The notes beneath the pieces were generated by a model. The model worked only from the letters and a program-made list of their open reading frames with translations, did no database searches and was not told where the DNA came from. The translations under genes were made by a program, and so were the position numbers. Of a stretch of DNA of 64,000 bases, positions 37,357-49,500 are shown piece by piece (the first letter of the stretch is position 1; each line of letters opens with the position of its first letter). The stretch is from positions 14,864,041-14,928,040 of the forward strand of contig CM038917.1 in assembly GCA_021904315.1 (NCBI GenBank), written 5' to 3'. This DNA is from Sphagnum magellanicum (Eukaryota > Streptophyta > Sphagnopsida > Sphagnales > Sphagnaceae).

Positions 37357-38781
37357 TGGCCTCTCTCCTCACATGAATCACAGCTGTTTAAAAATTTACA
37401 GCATAAGAGAGGGGCTGTTTTGGAATTCTGGTCCACACTCTGGTCCCAAGTCCCACCTCAGGCCTTGTCCTCATTCCCGGAATGGCCCCATTCTCAATCC
37501 TGATTCCTTACTTTACACTAATATTTTCAAGTCAATCGCTTATTCGAGGTCTATATGTCCAGGTCTTGGAAAATGCCGGAATTTCAGGAAATTCTTATTA
37601 TTGCTGCTGGAGTGAGAAATTATAAATAAATAAATAAATAAATATTCGACAAGGAGATGCCAGAATGCTACAGGTACTACAGTACCCAAGTCAATGAATA
37701 ATTAGTTGTAGTGCTACACCTCTGCAACATTTTAATCATCACAAAAGTTGAACATTAGAGTTCTTAGTAAAGTCCCGCCATTAGGGGTCAAGAATGGCCA
37801 GTTTCGGCATAATAGGCCATCAAAAGTTAACTGGGAATGAAAATTTTACAAAGAGAAATAACTGAGACCCAAACTAGCTTTTCCATCAAATTTGGTAATA
37901 AACTGAGTTTCATCCTGTCTTTTCTTTTTCCTGAGCGCCTCCACTCCTGCTGCATATATTTTCACTGCTCCTACCTGTCCAACTACTATAATTACTCTCG
38001 AACCTTGTCCAGTTTAACCATTTCATACTGAGATTTAATCAAATTTCATTACTTTGCAGATACCACTGAAAGAGGGGATAGGGGGTGAAAGCAGGCCCAA
38101 AGACAGGGTGAAGACAGGGTGACTTTATGGATAGCTCTATTGTGAGATCATAAAGGAATCCGCAAAACAGTGTTTTAATTTCCATTGGGGATGGTGAATT
38201 TTCGCTTTTTTTAAACCTGAAAATTATGGTTTCAACACATACAAAGGATTTTTGTGAAAAATTTGTCCTAAGCCATCAGATTTTGAAAAAGAACTTGAAA
38301 TTACCAGATTACTACAACAGGTTCCAGCAGGTAGCCAAAATATAAAAGAATTCTTGAGTTTTCCTACTTTCACATTAGGTTTATAGCCAAATTTGGCTAA
38401 ATCTTCTTGTGGATGACTTCCAGTTTGGCTACATTACAAAAAAATGAAAAGAAAAACAAGGCTGCCTCAAAATGCAGCAAACAACTTCCTTCCACATGTG
38501 GTTACTAACATATCTCTTGATCATTTAGGAGCAAGAAAGTGAAGGAAAAAGGAAGCCATTGACAAATAAAAGAATTCGGTGTTTGTTTGTTGTTCTCTCA
38601 TTAACCTAGTATGTACAACAAGCCAAAAGCTAAAGCTAAACAATTAACAACCCTGGTCATTCCTGTCGGCACTCAGTGTTGGAAAGTCCAACTCAAGGTA
38701 TAATGAAATTCTTGGCTTTAAGAAAGAACACTAACCTTTTGTCCAATGTCAACAACACCTTCCTTCCATCTCTGGCTGATA

Positions 38782-38804
38782 ATACACACACACACACACA
38801 CACA
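38782..38804. repeat. (AC)n microsatellite
   Basis: About eleven AC units in intergenic sequence. Confidence 0.9.
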
Positions 38805-41354
38805 AAGTTGAAACCCACAAGAACAAAGAGAGGGTCCCTCAATTGACCTGAATACCAACCAAAGGTCGAAAGCTAAGTGGGAAACAAAAGTGGATCAAAA
38901 CCCTTGTACTCGTTAGAGTGATGGGTGAAGTACCCCAAAGCTGCAGTAAGCTGGTAGCTAATTGATTTTGAAATGTTTTGATTTTTTTGGCTTCCAAGTT
39001 CCTAGATCTCAAAGGCTTGAAAGACAATATCATGTGCATTCCGATGATTATGACAATGCTTTTTAAAACTAAAAACCAACCTTTTTTGGTGGTTTCCAAT
39101 GGATTTAATCAATTAAGTGATAAGTTTGAACTGCCTTGCAAGCTTGCCAAACTAGAGTTCAATCCCTTTTCGAGAACACACAGAACCCCAACAATACTAA
39201 CATGGTTTGATGGTATTACAAAAAGCATCTGTTTATGTAGGCAATCCAAGCTTATGTCCCCCTCCACACTTTAATGCTAATCTATTTTGATGTTAGTATG
39301 CTTTTCATCCAAATTTTTACTCCTTCATTCAAAAGCCATAGTCAGCTCTACTTTGGTGTGACCTTGAAGTCTGAAAAAGCCTTTGGGAAAAGCTCCCCCC
39401 CCCCCTTAAGAGCCATCTTCTTACACAGCCTTTGTTTTCCCCCCTTTGTTTTATGTTTTGGAAAAGCTCAACAAAGCCTGGTCATCTCCATATTTCCATA
39501 GGCAACCAAAGTAGAAGAGGATGGCAGAAAGTAGCAAACAGCCCAACTCCATCCACCACCTTAATTATTACCAACTGAAACAAGTGCCCTTATTTATTGC
39601 ACAATGTTTTGGGTTTAAACAAAAAACCATACGAAATGATTCAATTGTGGCTAGGTTGAATGGTTAAGTAATTTGAATGCAAGATGAATTCATTTGTGAT
39701 CTATATATTATTAAAACCTCGACTACGTTTAATCCCATGTGATCAAGTTGTGAGTCATATATTGTTTCATTTTGATGAATTTAAATTTCATTTTTGTTGA
39801 TAAACATTAATCAAAATATTTTGGTTGTTTGTGGACACATGTTGCTAGATGATATCATTCTTTAAATGTTACTTAGTGTATATTTAATATAACAATGGAA
39901 CATACAATGGGATAGAATGTGGGGGCAACTTTGAGACTAGTTTTTGGAATGGGACCATATCAATATTCTCAAAGAATAAAGATAGGGGGCGGGGTGGGCT
40001 TATAAACTATGATGAGGTGAACTAGTATGTTGACAAATTCAGATTCACGATGGCTAAAAGTCATCATGACCAAGTGGTAGCATCTCTAGAAGGATTTTCT
40101 TTTGATTTATTTTTCATCCCATTTATTTGGTTTTTACTTGTGACCAATTTTTAGACCACTACATAAATATGTAAAAGATGTGTGCTACATGTCCCAACCT
40201 TTTTCATTAGAAAAAACCAAGCCTAAGTCTCTAGTCGTCACCTACAAATTGTTGTGGTTCAAGTCAAAAGTTTATCCCAAATTCACGTTTAAGCATGTTG
40301 AATGGAAGTTCCTTTAGGCAAAGCCAATAAATTCATTTTTTTCTAAAACTCAAAAAAATGAAATAATTTTTCTCGCTCCATGCACATAGATATTAATGCA
40401 TATGTTAGGTTAGAAGCTAGGACTCTAGGAAAATTATGGATTTTGATAATGAGTTAAAGAAACAACTAATGTGCCCTTCTAACCCTAAACCATTTTAATT
40501 TTTTTTGGTAACAAGGACCATATCAAACCTGATTCTTTATACCCCACTACATTAGTATTCCTCTTCTCCCAACACAACCCCACCACCATCCCCACCCCAT
40601 TCTCCGGCCCCCTTGCCCCCTCCAAAAGGAAGAAAAATAATATCCTTTTTGAAAACGAAAAAGTACTTTCATGTGAGTCATACCTTACCTAAATGACAAG
40701 GGCAGCTTCGATCATAATTAATTGTTTTGGCAAGTGCCTAATAATTTGGTTTCGATCCCCAAAAAAAAATTTTAAAATTGAACAATTTCAAGGGAAAGTG
40801 CCTAACTTGTACAACATTCACTTCAAATAAACTTTTTGGTCAATTTCTTCTCAAAACATGGAAATTTCACAGAACTACAATATACGTGTGTGCCATGCAT
40901 ACCTTGCTAGAGTAATTGACCTACATTTTGTGCACTAACATGCTTCTCTAGACATTCATGGGGTTAGTTGTTTTAGCATGGCTAGTGGTGGTAAGGGGAG
41001 TTTCACTAAAAGCCTAAATTTGATGCCAAATAATCAAGCTTTTGGAGACAAGGGAAGTTAAATACTTACACCAAAGCAAGAAAAGTTCTTTCAACTTTGG
41101 AACAAGGATACTAAATATTTAGTCTGAAACGAAGAAAAAAAATGAAAAAATTGTTGTTGTTGCCCAAAAAAATATGATGCCAAGTTCCAAGTTCCAACTT
41201 ACAAAAGTCAAGACCCATGATGATGTTGTTGTGTAGTATGTGTGACAAGTACTACCTTTGAGGTCCTTCACTCTCTCCACACATACTTCTTGTGCATCAA
41301 TGTTTTTTGGGGTCAATTTTGTGATGTAATCGTCGACATGGTGATCTTTTGTAA

Positions 41355-41590
41355 AATGATTTAGCCAAAATTGGTTACAAGATAAATATGAAATTAAATG
41401 TCTTAAAACATCCCATTTAGATTTTTGGCTACCTACTAACATGAACCATTTATGGAAATCTGGTGATTATTCTTAAGTTTTGGTCAAAAAATAGCTATTG
41501 AAAATCTTGGAAAACACTTCATTTAAACACTTTTTAAATTTTTAATCTCGCTTTTTTGGGCTATTTATTATCTATATAGTCAGCCAAGAA
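41355..41590. repeat. Second copy of the dispersed AT-rich repeat
   Basis: It carries tttggctacctac, aaatctggtgattatt, agctattgaaaatctt and aaaacacttcattt in the same order as 25435-25630. No coding potential. Confidence 0.45.
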
Positions 41591-42395
41591 AAAAGGTCAA
41601 TGTGTGCAGTGTGCTCAATCTAAGACTCTTGACCATGCCAAATGAGAAAAGAAATCAAGGTGGGGAGGGGTGACCCAACCCTAAAAAGAAAGTCTAAATC
41701 ACATGCCCAAGTTAGTTGGTAAACCTTCATCACTTGTGTGCCAAACGTGCCCCTTGAAGTACACTACCAACTAGTGTTGTGAGCGTATCCAGTTTTCAGT
41801 GTTAAAACTGGGGTTCAGGGTTAGGTTTTTGTTGCTGGGACCCTGGCTCTCACATCTTTTTCTTGGAACTGGCATTAGAACCCGAACATTGGAACTAGTA
41901 TTTTGCTTGATTTGGATTCAAAACGGTAAAAAACACTCTTGAAAAGCTTGAAAAGCGGGGTAGGTTCTTTAAACAAGTAAGTTTTTTTTAAAAAAAATTA
42001 ACATGTAAGCTCAATTTTAGAGTTGAATATTAATTTTGGTTAATTATTGAACTCTATACCGATGTAAACCCTAATTCCAATTTGATATAAGCTTTTCTAT
42101 CTATACAATATCTAGCATTCAAAAGTGTGTAATGTTCAATAGGTAGGGTGTTCTTATGAAGGGCTAGTAGTCCATGCCAAAAATAGTGGTAGCCAATTTG
42201 AGGAATAGAATTTCCATGCCTACCGATGAGAAGTTGTGTCATGTAGTGAATGAAGGGGCCTCCCTTTATTTTCTTGTGGGGGGAGAGAGGGAGTTTTTTT
42301 TTTCAAGTTGGTGTTTGGTGTGGAGAGTGGACTGTTCACTTTCCACTTGGACAGTGCACAGTCCACTTTTCATGCAAGCTTTTTGTTTGCTTGTT

Positions 42396-42428
42396 TGTTT
42401 GTTTTGTTTTGTTTTGTTTTGTTTTGTT
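42396..42428. repeat. (GTTTT)n pentanucleotide run
   Basis: About six copies of gtttt following four gttt-type units. Confidence 0.85.
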
Positions 42429-43194
42429 TCTCCACTTGGGTGGGGGAGGGTCAAAGCAAAGAGTCCCCAAGTTCCTGACCTGTTCCTCAAAATGTTTCCA
42501 CTAGCAGCACCTCACTTTTATCCCATATGCTTTGGCAAATGTTGTCCTCCTTTCATCTATATAGATGGGCTGAAGGGAAGAATTGCATATTTTATAATAG
42601 AACCTTCTATGTAATGAGTCTACGTAATGTCCTTTTATTTTGAGGGCTCATCAAATTGGTGCATTGCAAAAGAATAAGAATTGAAGTTGGGAGATGGCTC
42701 ATCTAATGACTAGGTCTGCATGGAATCAGACTTGGTTTCGAACTGGGCTTGGAGGTTCTTGAATTTGACAAAATGTGTTAGAACTAGAACAACAACAAGG
42801 TTTTAAAAGTGAGAAGAACCAGGCTCAAAAGCCTGCAAATCATCCAAATTCTTTTTAAAGAGTCAAAACCAAAACTGGAGGTTCTATATTTTTGTTTTTT
42901 CAAAAGACAAAGAAGTACACAGCACTAATAATACCACCCTCCAAATTAAGTGAGTTCCTGGAAAGTTCTAACAGAACAAAATAAAATAATATTCAAGTTA
43001 AGGTCTCACTTTCTTCCTGGCACAAATTTGCATAGAGTTTGTGCTACATGGCACGTTAGTGTGCAAAGGGGGGGGGCGGAGAGTAGAGCCCTAAACCCTA
43101 AACCTAATTTTAGGATATTTTTCTTTAAAAACGGAGGAGGGTCCCCAAAAATACCCGTTGGACAAAACGATAACACACATTAGTACTAAATATA

Positions 43195-44480
43195 GTGAAT
43201 TAAGGATCGACGAGTCAACCCAAAAAGCCGCCGCGCGTGTGAACATGGGAGACGGGTTCAATTGAGGACGCCCTGTTCACACGTATGGCCAGAGTACCAG
43301 CTGGTGCAGCATCGCCAATTTGGTGCTCCGAGGTTTTTGGGAGAGCACTTTGTTGTCGAGAATTTGGTGTGGAGGAAATGGCCAAAAAAAAGGGCGTGAT
43401 TTTGATGATACACGATCCGTGGCGGAGAATTTTGGGTTTTCAGGGAATGGAAAAGGCGTGATTTTGATAACAACTAAAATCTGTTGTCGAGAATTTTGTG
43501 GCTGCAGGCTTGAATGGATTTTAAGGCATGCTTGTTGATGATGAATCTTCTGAAGAAGAAGGAGAAGAAGAAGAGGAAGAGGAAGAAGATATAGGAGGAG
43601 TAGGAGAAGAAACAGAAGAAGGAGAAGAAAAAGATCTTGAACAAGAAGAAATGGGACAAAAAGACAACTTGGGTGTCCTGCAAAGTGGGAAGATTCCCTG
43701 CTGGCAGAATTGCCATGAGATTGGGATTAAGCCGGGTATTTGTTATCTTTTGGGCTTCTTCATCATGTCATGTGAAGTGCAAAAAAAATTCAATGTACAT
43801 TAAGATGAAGCTGCGTCTATCCGGATATATAATCTGCAGCCTGAAAAAGAAAGACAACTATAAAGCTTTGTAATTTTGTGCAGATGATCTAGCTGGTGGT
43901 AATCTAGCAAGCTCTTATGTAATCTAGAAACAATTTTCGTTCTAAACTCATGAAGAACCAACCCATGATTGTGATTGTTGCAGACAAATTAGCTAGCAGC
44001 TGCTGCCAGCTCTGGCCACCAATAATTTATATGTTTCTCATATAAATTATTTAGTGGTAGTACCGTAAGATGATCCAGTAGTAGTATTACTTAATTACTG
44101 AGATGATCGGAAAAAACTGCAACAGCAAGCCTGATCAGATCACTCAAGTGTTGAACAGGCGACGGTGAATTAGATGATGATGATCTGAAGAAAACTTGCT
44201 ATTACTGCTTTGGTGATATAGAGAGAGAGAGAGAGAGATAAGAAGATGTCATGATGTGATCAGTAGCTAGGACAAACGTGATCTAGATCTGTAGTAGTGC
44301 AGCACTTGTTAGCTCAGGTGTAAATTTGCTGATCTAGTCTTGATGTTTGTGCAGCCGGAGATGATGATGGTTTTGAGTTACAAGTTGTAGGGAATTGTGT
44401 TTTGTATATATGAAGATAGTTTTGTCGTCGTGGTGGCGGTTATGATCTTCATCAACATGCGAAAACTGGTGTGGTTTGAT
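43195..44480. other. 3' flank of the PSY-like gene
   Basis: There is no conserved coding sequence. An inverted repeat with arms cgtgtgaaca and tgttcacacg lies at about 43237-43284. Imperfect tandem blocks with gtcgagaattttg and ggcgtgattttga lie at 43350-43500. A (GAA)n tract (43553-43640) makes one frame read as a Glu run, which I do not take as a gene. A strong hairpin (44018-44056) and a (GA)n run (44218-44240) follow. Confidence 0.5.
44018..44056. terminator. Perfect-stem hairpin downstream of the PSY-like gene
   Basis: aataatttatatg and catataaattatt are 13-bp perfect complements around a 5-bp loop, extended outside by cca...tgg. It lies about 430 bp past the stop codon of the minus-strand gene. 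Plant polymerase II does not need such hairpins, so calling it a 3'-end structure is only a guess; it may be a decayed miniature element. Confidence 0.3.
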
Positions 44481-44482
44481 CA

Positions 44483-45524
44483 TCAAGGACCGCTTGGTAC
44501 TCCAGGGTCTGGATTCGCTGATGGATTGGCATAGTCACTAAGTAGCCGCTCCACCCGTAACTCATCCCATATCATGTCAGCTTCTTCTACTGCAGCTGCT
44601 ATCGCTGCGCCACTTGCAGAATCCTTTGTCACTCCCGAAGTTGCTGCGTCTTTAGAAACCTGTACAGAGGAGCATCCGCGAGTGAGTGAGTGATTGAGTG
44701 AGAGAGAAGAATTCATGGCTGGACCGCCAGCTTCTTCACAGGCTATAAGGAATGCGCTAGACTAAGAGGTCATGAATCCAAAACACCCAACAAAAAGAAA
44801 ACCATAACTGCATGAGACGCTCAAGAACCCAGCCGAGAATCGAGAGCGATAGTCTCGACGGTGCATCAGCAACAAGCTTTTGAAGTTCAGCTGGATACTT
44901 ACCTCGTTGGTATTATCATCGTGCAGTGACGGCGTCGACTTCTGCATCTCCTGCTGCAATTTGAGATCATGACTCATCACGGTTTCTTCCGTCAATCCCC
45001 GCGCCGCTGTGTCGAGTACTGCGCCTAAATACTCAACACCCAACGTGCAGAAACCATCAGATTCAGAACAGTTGTAACCATTTTCTTCTTCTAGTTCTTC
45101 ACATCATGAACCTACCGTTGACTATCTTCTCAACGCCGACTCATGTCGGGGATGAGATCAGATCTCACCCAACAAAAGAAAACGCAAATTAGGAAACAAA
45201 AATACGCAGTACTCTAGCCAGGACCTGCTAATTCCGCGTCGTCACCCCAAGTCACCCATCAGAAGAAGAAGCAACAAGCAACTAGCTTCCTGTCTGCCTG
45301 AGAAGCTAAACCATCAATCTTTCGAGCCAGAAGAAGAAGAAGAAGCACAGTACTAGAGACGTAAGCTCAGAATCTACACCTGTCGACGACGACGACGACG
45401 ACATCTGCAGACGTTGAGCAGCAGCGGTAGAATAAGGAAGCTGCACCAACAGCAACAGCAACAGAGTTGGCGACACGATCAGCAACCCAACACTCCACGC
45501 CGGTGTCCATTGTAACCTTGCCAT
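44483..45524 (-). CDS. PSY1-type tyrosine-sulfated peptide precursor
   Basis: Small secreted signalling-peptide precursor. Three exons join in phase: 45524-45380, 45024-44903, 44659-44483; 444 nt, 147 aa. The ATG at 45524 starts a strong signal peptide (MARLQWTPAWSVGLLIVSPT, then a Leu run to about residue 30, with AAA before the likely cleavage site). The middle is acidic and variable. The last 17 residues read DYANPSANPDPGVPSGP, matching the Arabidopsis PSY1 mature peptide DYGDPSANPKHDPGVPPS at DY, PSANP and DPGVP. In that family the Tyr after Asp is sulfated by TPST and the peptide promotes growth or stress trade-offs through PSYR leucine-rich receptor kinases. Here the core is two residues shorter (no KH), and it ends at the stop codon. 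No dibasic site directly precedes it; RVERLLSD does. Confidence 0.85.
44486..44536 (-). other. Predicted mature PSY-like peptide segment
   Basis: Codons for DYANPSANPDPGVPSGP at the extreme C-terminus of the precursor. Tyr132 follows Asp131, the context that plant tyrosylprotein sulfotransferase recognises. Prolines near the end could be hydroxylated, as in PSY1. Cleavage positions are not known. Confidence 0.75.
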
Positions 45525-46290
45525 CTTCGTGAATCTTCCCTTGCTTCCTTCTTGGAACTGAACCTTCTGAGTCCTCAGGACTTCTCGGCCTCTGCTGCTC
45601 CTCACTTCACTACGCCTACTATAAGCAGCTGCTGTTGCTGTTGCAACTACCAGGAGATGATGGTGATACTGGTGGTGATCTGAAGAAGAAGAGCTTGAAG
45701 AAGAATCAAACGAAATTTTGAAAAAAGGTCAGATCTTTTACGACTTGCTGCACACCGCCGGCGGAGGAGGACCGGAGAAGGTGTAACTAGAGGCTATAAA
45801 AAGACGAAGAAGAGGAAGTACAAGTGCGCCGAGGAGAGAGATCGATCGAATTCGGCGGGGAGGAAAACAAATAAAAATAAAAATTTGAGAAGATGGGGGA
45901 TTTGACTTTCTAGAAGGCTGAAGAAGAAGCAGCTGCGACATATGATGCAGCAGCAGCTAGCCGACCAAAGAAAAAGCACACGGTTGAAGAAGAAGATGAA
46001 GATGAGATCGCCGGTAGGACCACCTGCTGCTAGGACCACCTGCTGCAGCTGTGCCCGGCATCCAGGCGCCGGAGGGAGCATCTTCGACCTGGAGTGCTAC
46101 CAGAGTAGTGGCCCACATCCAATCCCATCTCCATACCTCGCGGATCGGGTTTTCTCTCGCGATCGATCCATCCATCTCCATCGCCATCGATGATCCTTCT
46201 CTTTCGCGATCTCCCTTCCCTTTCGCGATCTCTGTGACGATCTCGGCCGCCCCCCGGCGCCAAAGCGGCCGCCCTCCCGGGCCTTGGGGT
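45525..46290. promoter_or_regulatory. 5' flank of the PSY-like gene
   Basis: GC-richer than the surroundings, with GAA and CAG runs and repeated gatcg/cgatc words at 46155-46245. Several frames are open because of this composition, but none shows conserved protein. A plus-strand ctataaaaag at 45794 has the wrong orientation for the minus-strand gene. Confidence 0.4.
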
Positions 46291-46297
46291 CGCTGTC

Positions 46298-46558
46298 CTT
46301 TTCACACGCGCTTCGGCTCAATGGCCTCGATTTTTTTTCACGCCTGCCCCTTTTGACACCAGCTTCGGCGCAAATGGCCACGTTTTTTGGGACACCTGCC
46401 CTGCCTTTTCATACGCGCTTCCACGCAAATGGCCACGTTTTTTTGGAGACCTGCCCGTTTCCACAGGCGTTTCCACTCGAATGACCATCTCTCTCTCTTC
46501 CTTCTCTCTTTGTTTATAGGAGATTTGCCCTTTCCACACGCTTGAGCTGAAACGCAAT
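46298..46558. repeat. ~53-bp minisatellite, about four copies
   Basis: Units start near 46298, 46350, 46405 and 46456, with a partial one near 46527. The consensus runs cttttcacacgcgcttc then ggcgcaaatggccacg, a T tract and ggacacctgccc. It is 0.8-1.0 kb upstream of the PSY-like ATG. The units are interrupted in every frame on at least one copy, so coding is unlikely. Confidence 0.85.
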
Positions 46559-46559
46559 G

Positions 46560-49500
46560 CTGCTGAGATCCTAATTGAGAAGGTGAAATTTCAATTGACG
46601 TGTTCAAAAGCAAATAATTGGTGAAAGTTACTCAAAATTATGATTTCCATTATGTCATGGGTTCACAAATTTCTCATGCATTTACTTGCAAAGCTCACCA
46701 TGTTAGATCAGACCTTCAAATCATCTCAAAACAACAAAAAGCCCAACACGTATTTACAGCAACTTCACCTGTACCGATTATGTGACCCTGCATGTTAAAA
46801 TTGGATTAAGAAAAGTCAAAGCATGCTGGTTTGGCTCAGCAAAATGGTTTCCGCCTAGCAGTTTTGGACACTTTGCCAAGGCTGGTAAATGGCAGGGCAT
46901 AGCCTAACAGCTGCCAGAGAAGAATGTATTAGGTATGAGATTCGGCTCCCTGCTTTTGATTGGTCAATCATAATGATTGGTCCACGTAGTTGCTATCAGT
47001 AGTCTCCTACCTATTTGCAGTCCCAATTTTAGTTTTGAGAGTAGAGTTGGAAAAAAGTGAATAACTAAACTTGAATTCGAGAAATGCTTTTGCAGGGTCA
47101 CAGTTTGAGCAGTGCTGGATATGCTCTTATTTCATTATATGATCTATAACTTGCTACATGTTACAAGAGAGTCATTGGGTCATCAGATTGCTCTTAGAGT
47201 TGATGAATGGGTCATTATGGTTTTCTCCACCAATTTAGTTCTCATATTAAATGGCATGACCATTTGTTTAAACATCTTGGGTTGGTATTTAAATTATTTT
47301 TCATAGCCATATATGTGTGTGATTTTTAAAAAAAAGGATCATCAAGTATCACCTCTAGATAAGGTAGGTGACCAAATGTGACCAACTGCAGTATAGTAAG
47401 GGTCAACCAATGATTGAAAATCATGTGGGTACGTGAGGAAACCGTGGGCATTGGCTCCATTACAATTCTTACAAAATGACAACCTTTTGAAACTTTTGAG
47501 ACGTGACTAATATACTTGTTGCCCAATGTTTCACTTTCACCTTTTCTTTTGCATTGAGATCTTGGTGATCAAGTGATAAATCATAGGGGGAGGCTAATGC
47601 TTGGGCATCACACCCCAAACCTCATCAGGCTCCCTCGGTTCCGAGAGTGTAATACCCTGGTATCAAGGCATTCTCTCACATAATGATTGAGGCAAGTCAA
47701 TATAGTTGGACCTTGCATTGGTATCATAGTGAATTCCGTTTCTTATGAGCTGACCTTTTGGGGGAGGGGGGGTTTGAGTTTTGCAAAATGAAATGATTGC
47801 CCATGATTTTGTTATGTTTGTTTTTTGTTCTAGGTAACCACGATATTACACACAATTTAACATTCATTTCACTCTTCTTCGAACCTTCAGGAATGAGCAT
47901 GGATTTTGGAGACAATGATATTGTGGCAAACTTCCAAATTGACATCACATTTTCACTTTTCCTTTTTTCCTTATTGACTAAAACATCTATGGATTGCTGA
48001 ATTTTGATGAAAGTCTTCGTTGGTAACTTGAAGGGCACATGGACAACCCCCAAAACCAAGAAAAAAAATTGCAAATTATTTCACAAGACATTATTGTTCC
48101 ATATACAATAAGGAGCATGTATAAATGTATGTAAATAATATAATTAATATATAAGCAAATTTGTAAATTTAAAGAAGTCATCACTTACTTTACTTGTGAG
48201 CGTTAACACTTGAAATTGGCCTCCAACCTAGTTTGGAAATCATCCCCACATTTTACTTGGAATTAGGACTTGAAACTACATGGTTTCACAAAGGTTAGTT
48301 CTATCAGACCTAGAACCATTGGTCAAGAAAATTTAACACAACCCTAAAACCAATAATAAACATGCAAGTTACATTTTTTTTTTAAAAAATTTTTAAAAAT
48401 CCCATAAATTGCACCATTTTTCTTTTTGCATGTTTTTTTTAAAATGAGAAGTGACTAAACACTTGAATTTTCTTTCACAATAAGTGTAATACATTTTGAA
48501 ATAGGATTTGTGAACATTACAACAAATAGCAACCAACTTGCATTGCATACATAGGAAGGAAATCTTTGGAAACAAAATGGGGAATAGGAAAACATGATGT
48601 TTCAAAGATCATATAAAGAAATTTGAATTTCTTTAAGCTCCCCAATAACCAAATGTTAACAAGCATATTTTGCAAAAGACTTTCAAGTTTGAATACAAGT
48701 TGAAGCATCCAAACAAGTAAAATTTTATTTTAATTCATGGCTAGTTAGTATTTAAAGACATCCCTTAATGGGCTATGTGTGCATGGAAGTTATGAAGTCC
48801 ATAACCATGAAGCATAAAGGGCACTACTAACATTATAACTATGATAGAAGTTGATGCAAGTGAGCTCAAGATAGTCAAAACATCAAAACTCCAAGGTCTA
48901 CAACAAAGCAACCTCAAGGTGCTAGAGATGCCAAAGATAGTGCATAGAAGGAGAAAAATAAAAATCACATGATGAACACACATGCACAAGTTATGATGGA
49001 TATGTTTACTACAACTTTGAAGAAAGCAAACATCTTCACAAAGCAAAGCAACATGGCAATACTGTTAAAAGACATGTTATTTTTTGAAAAAAACCAAAAA
49101 TGGATTTAAAACCTTTTAAGTTGTAATAGTAAAGACAAAATGAAAATATTTTTTTGTCATATTTTTTGTTTTGATTCTCATAATCAATTTTAATGAATAG
49201 CAAAACGTCAAATATTTTAATCAAAGTGTTCAATATAATATAATAGCTTAAAATACCATTTATATTTAAAATCATCAATAACATCAATTTTGTGTTCACA
49301 TCTTATCATGGGCACAAAAAAACTACAAGAACAATAACTAAACCAAGAACACAACAAGCAATATAAATCACAAGAAATGCAAGCCTAAATCTAATTCAAA
49401 ACTAAAAACATAAAGACGTAAAGCAAGAACACAATATATGCTAAAAGATGATTCAAACAAAACTTTATTCTAATAACATATGAAAACAAAAGTTATGACA

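Larger units (their letters stand above)
36423..38140. repeat. ~265-bp direct repeat pair, 1.45 kb apart
   Basis: Copy one is about 36423-36690 and copy two about 37880-38140. Shared blocks in order: cctgagcgcctcca, atatattttcactgctccta, caactactataatta, ctcgaaccttg, ttcata-tgagattta, actgaaagaggggatagggg, aggcccaaagacagggtgaa and ctttat-gata-ctct. Identity is roughly 80-85% by eye. The spacing would suit a very small LTR-type element, but no TG...CA ends or primer-binding site was identified, so a plain duplication is equally possible. Confidence 0.75.
36000..43190. other. Gene-free region with several repeats
   Basis: No gene was recognised over about 7 kb. It carries a 26-bp perfect tandem duplication (36941-36992), a 41-bp tandem repeat (37211-37356), a ~265-bp direct repeat (36423-36690 and 37880-38140), an (AC)n run (38782-38804), another dispersed-repeat copy (41355-41590) and a (GTTTT)n run (42396-42428). 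Confidence 0.55.

Noticed and set aside
43240-43275. Possible tRNA gene around gacgggttcaattg
   Set aside because: The T-arm does not close and no acceptor stem pairs; the local pairing is explained by a simple inverted repeat.
43528-43803. Glu-rich open frame on the plus strand
   Set aside because: It is produced by a GAA tract, has no conserved sequence, and the region is the 3' flank of a minus-strand gene.
47700-47735. tRNA-Met primer-binding-like word (ttggtatcatagtg)
   Set aside because: Two mismatches to the usual plant site and no flanking long terminal repeats or polyprotein remnants.
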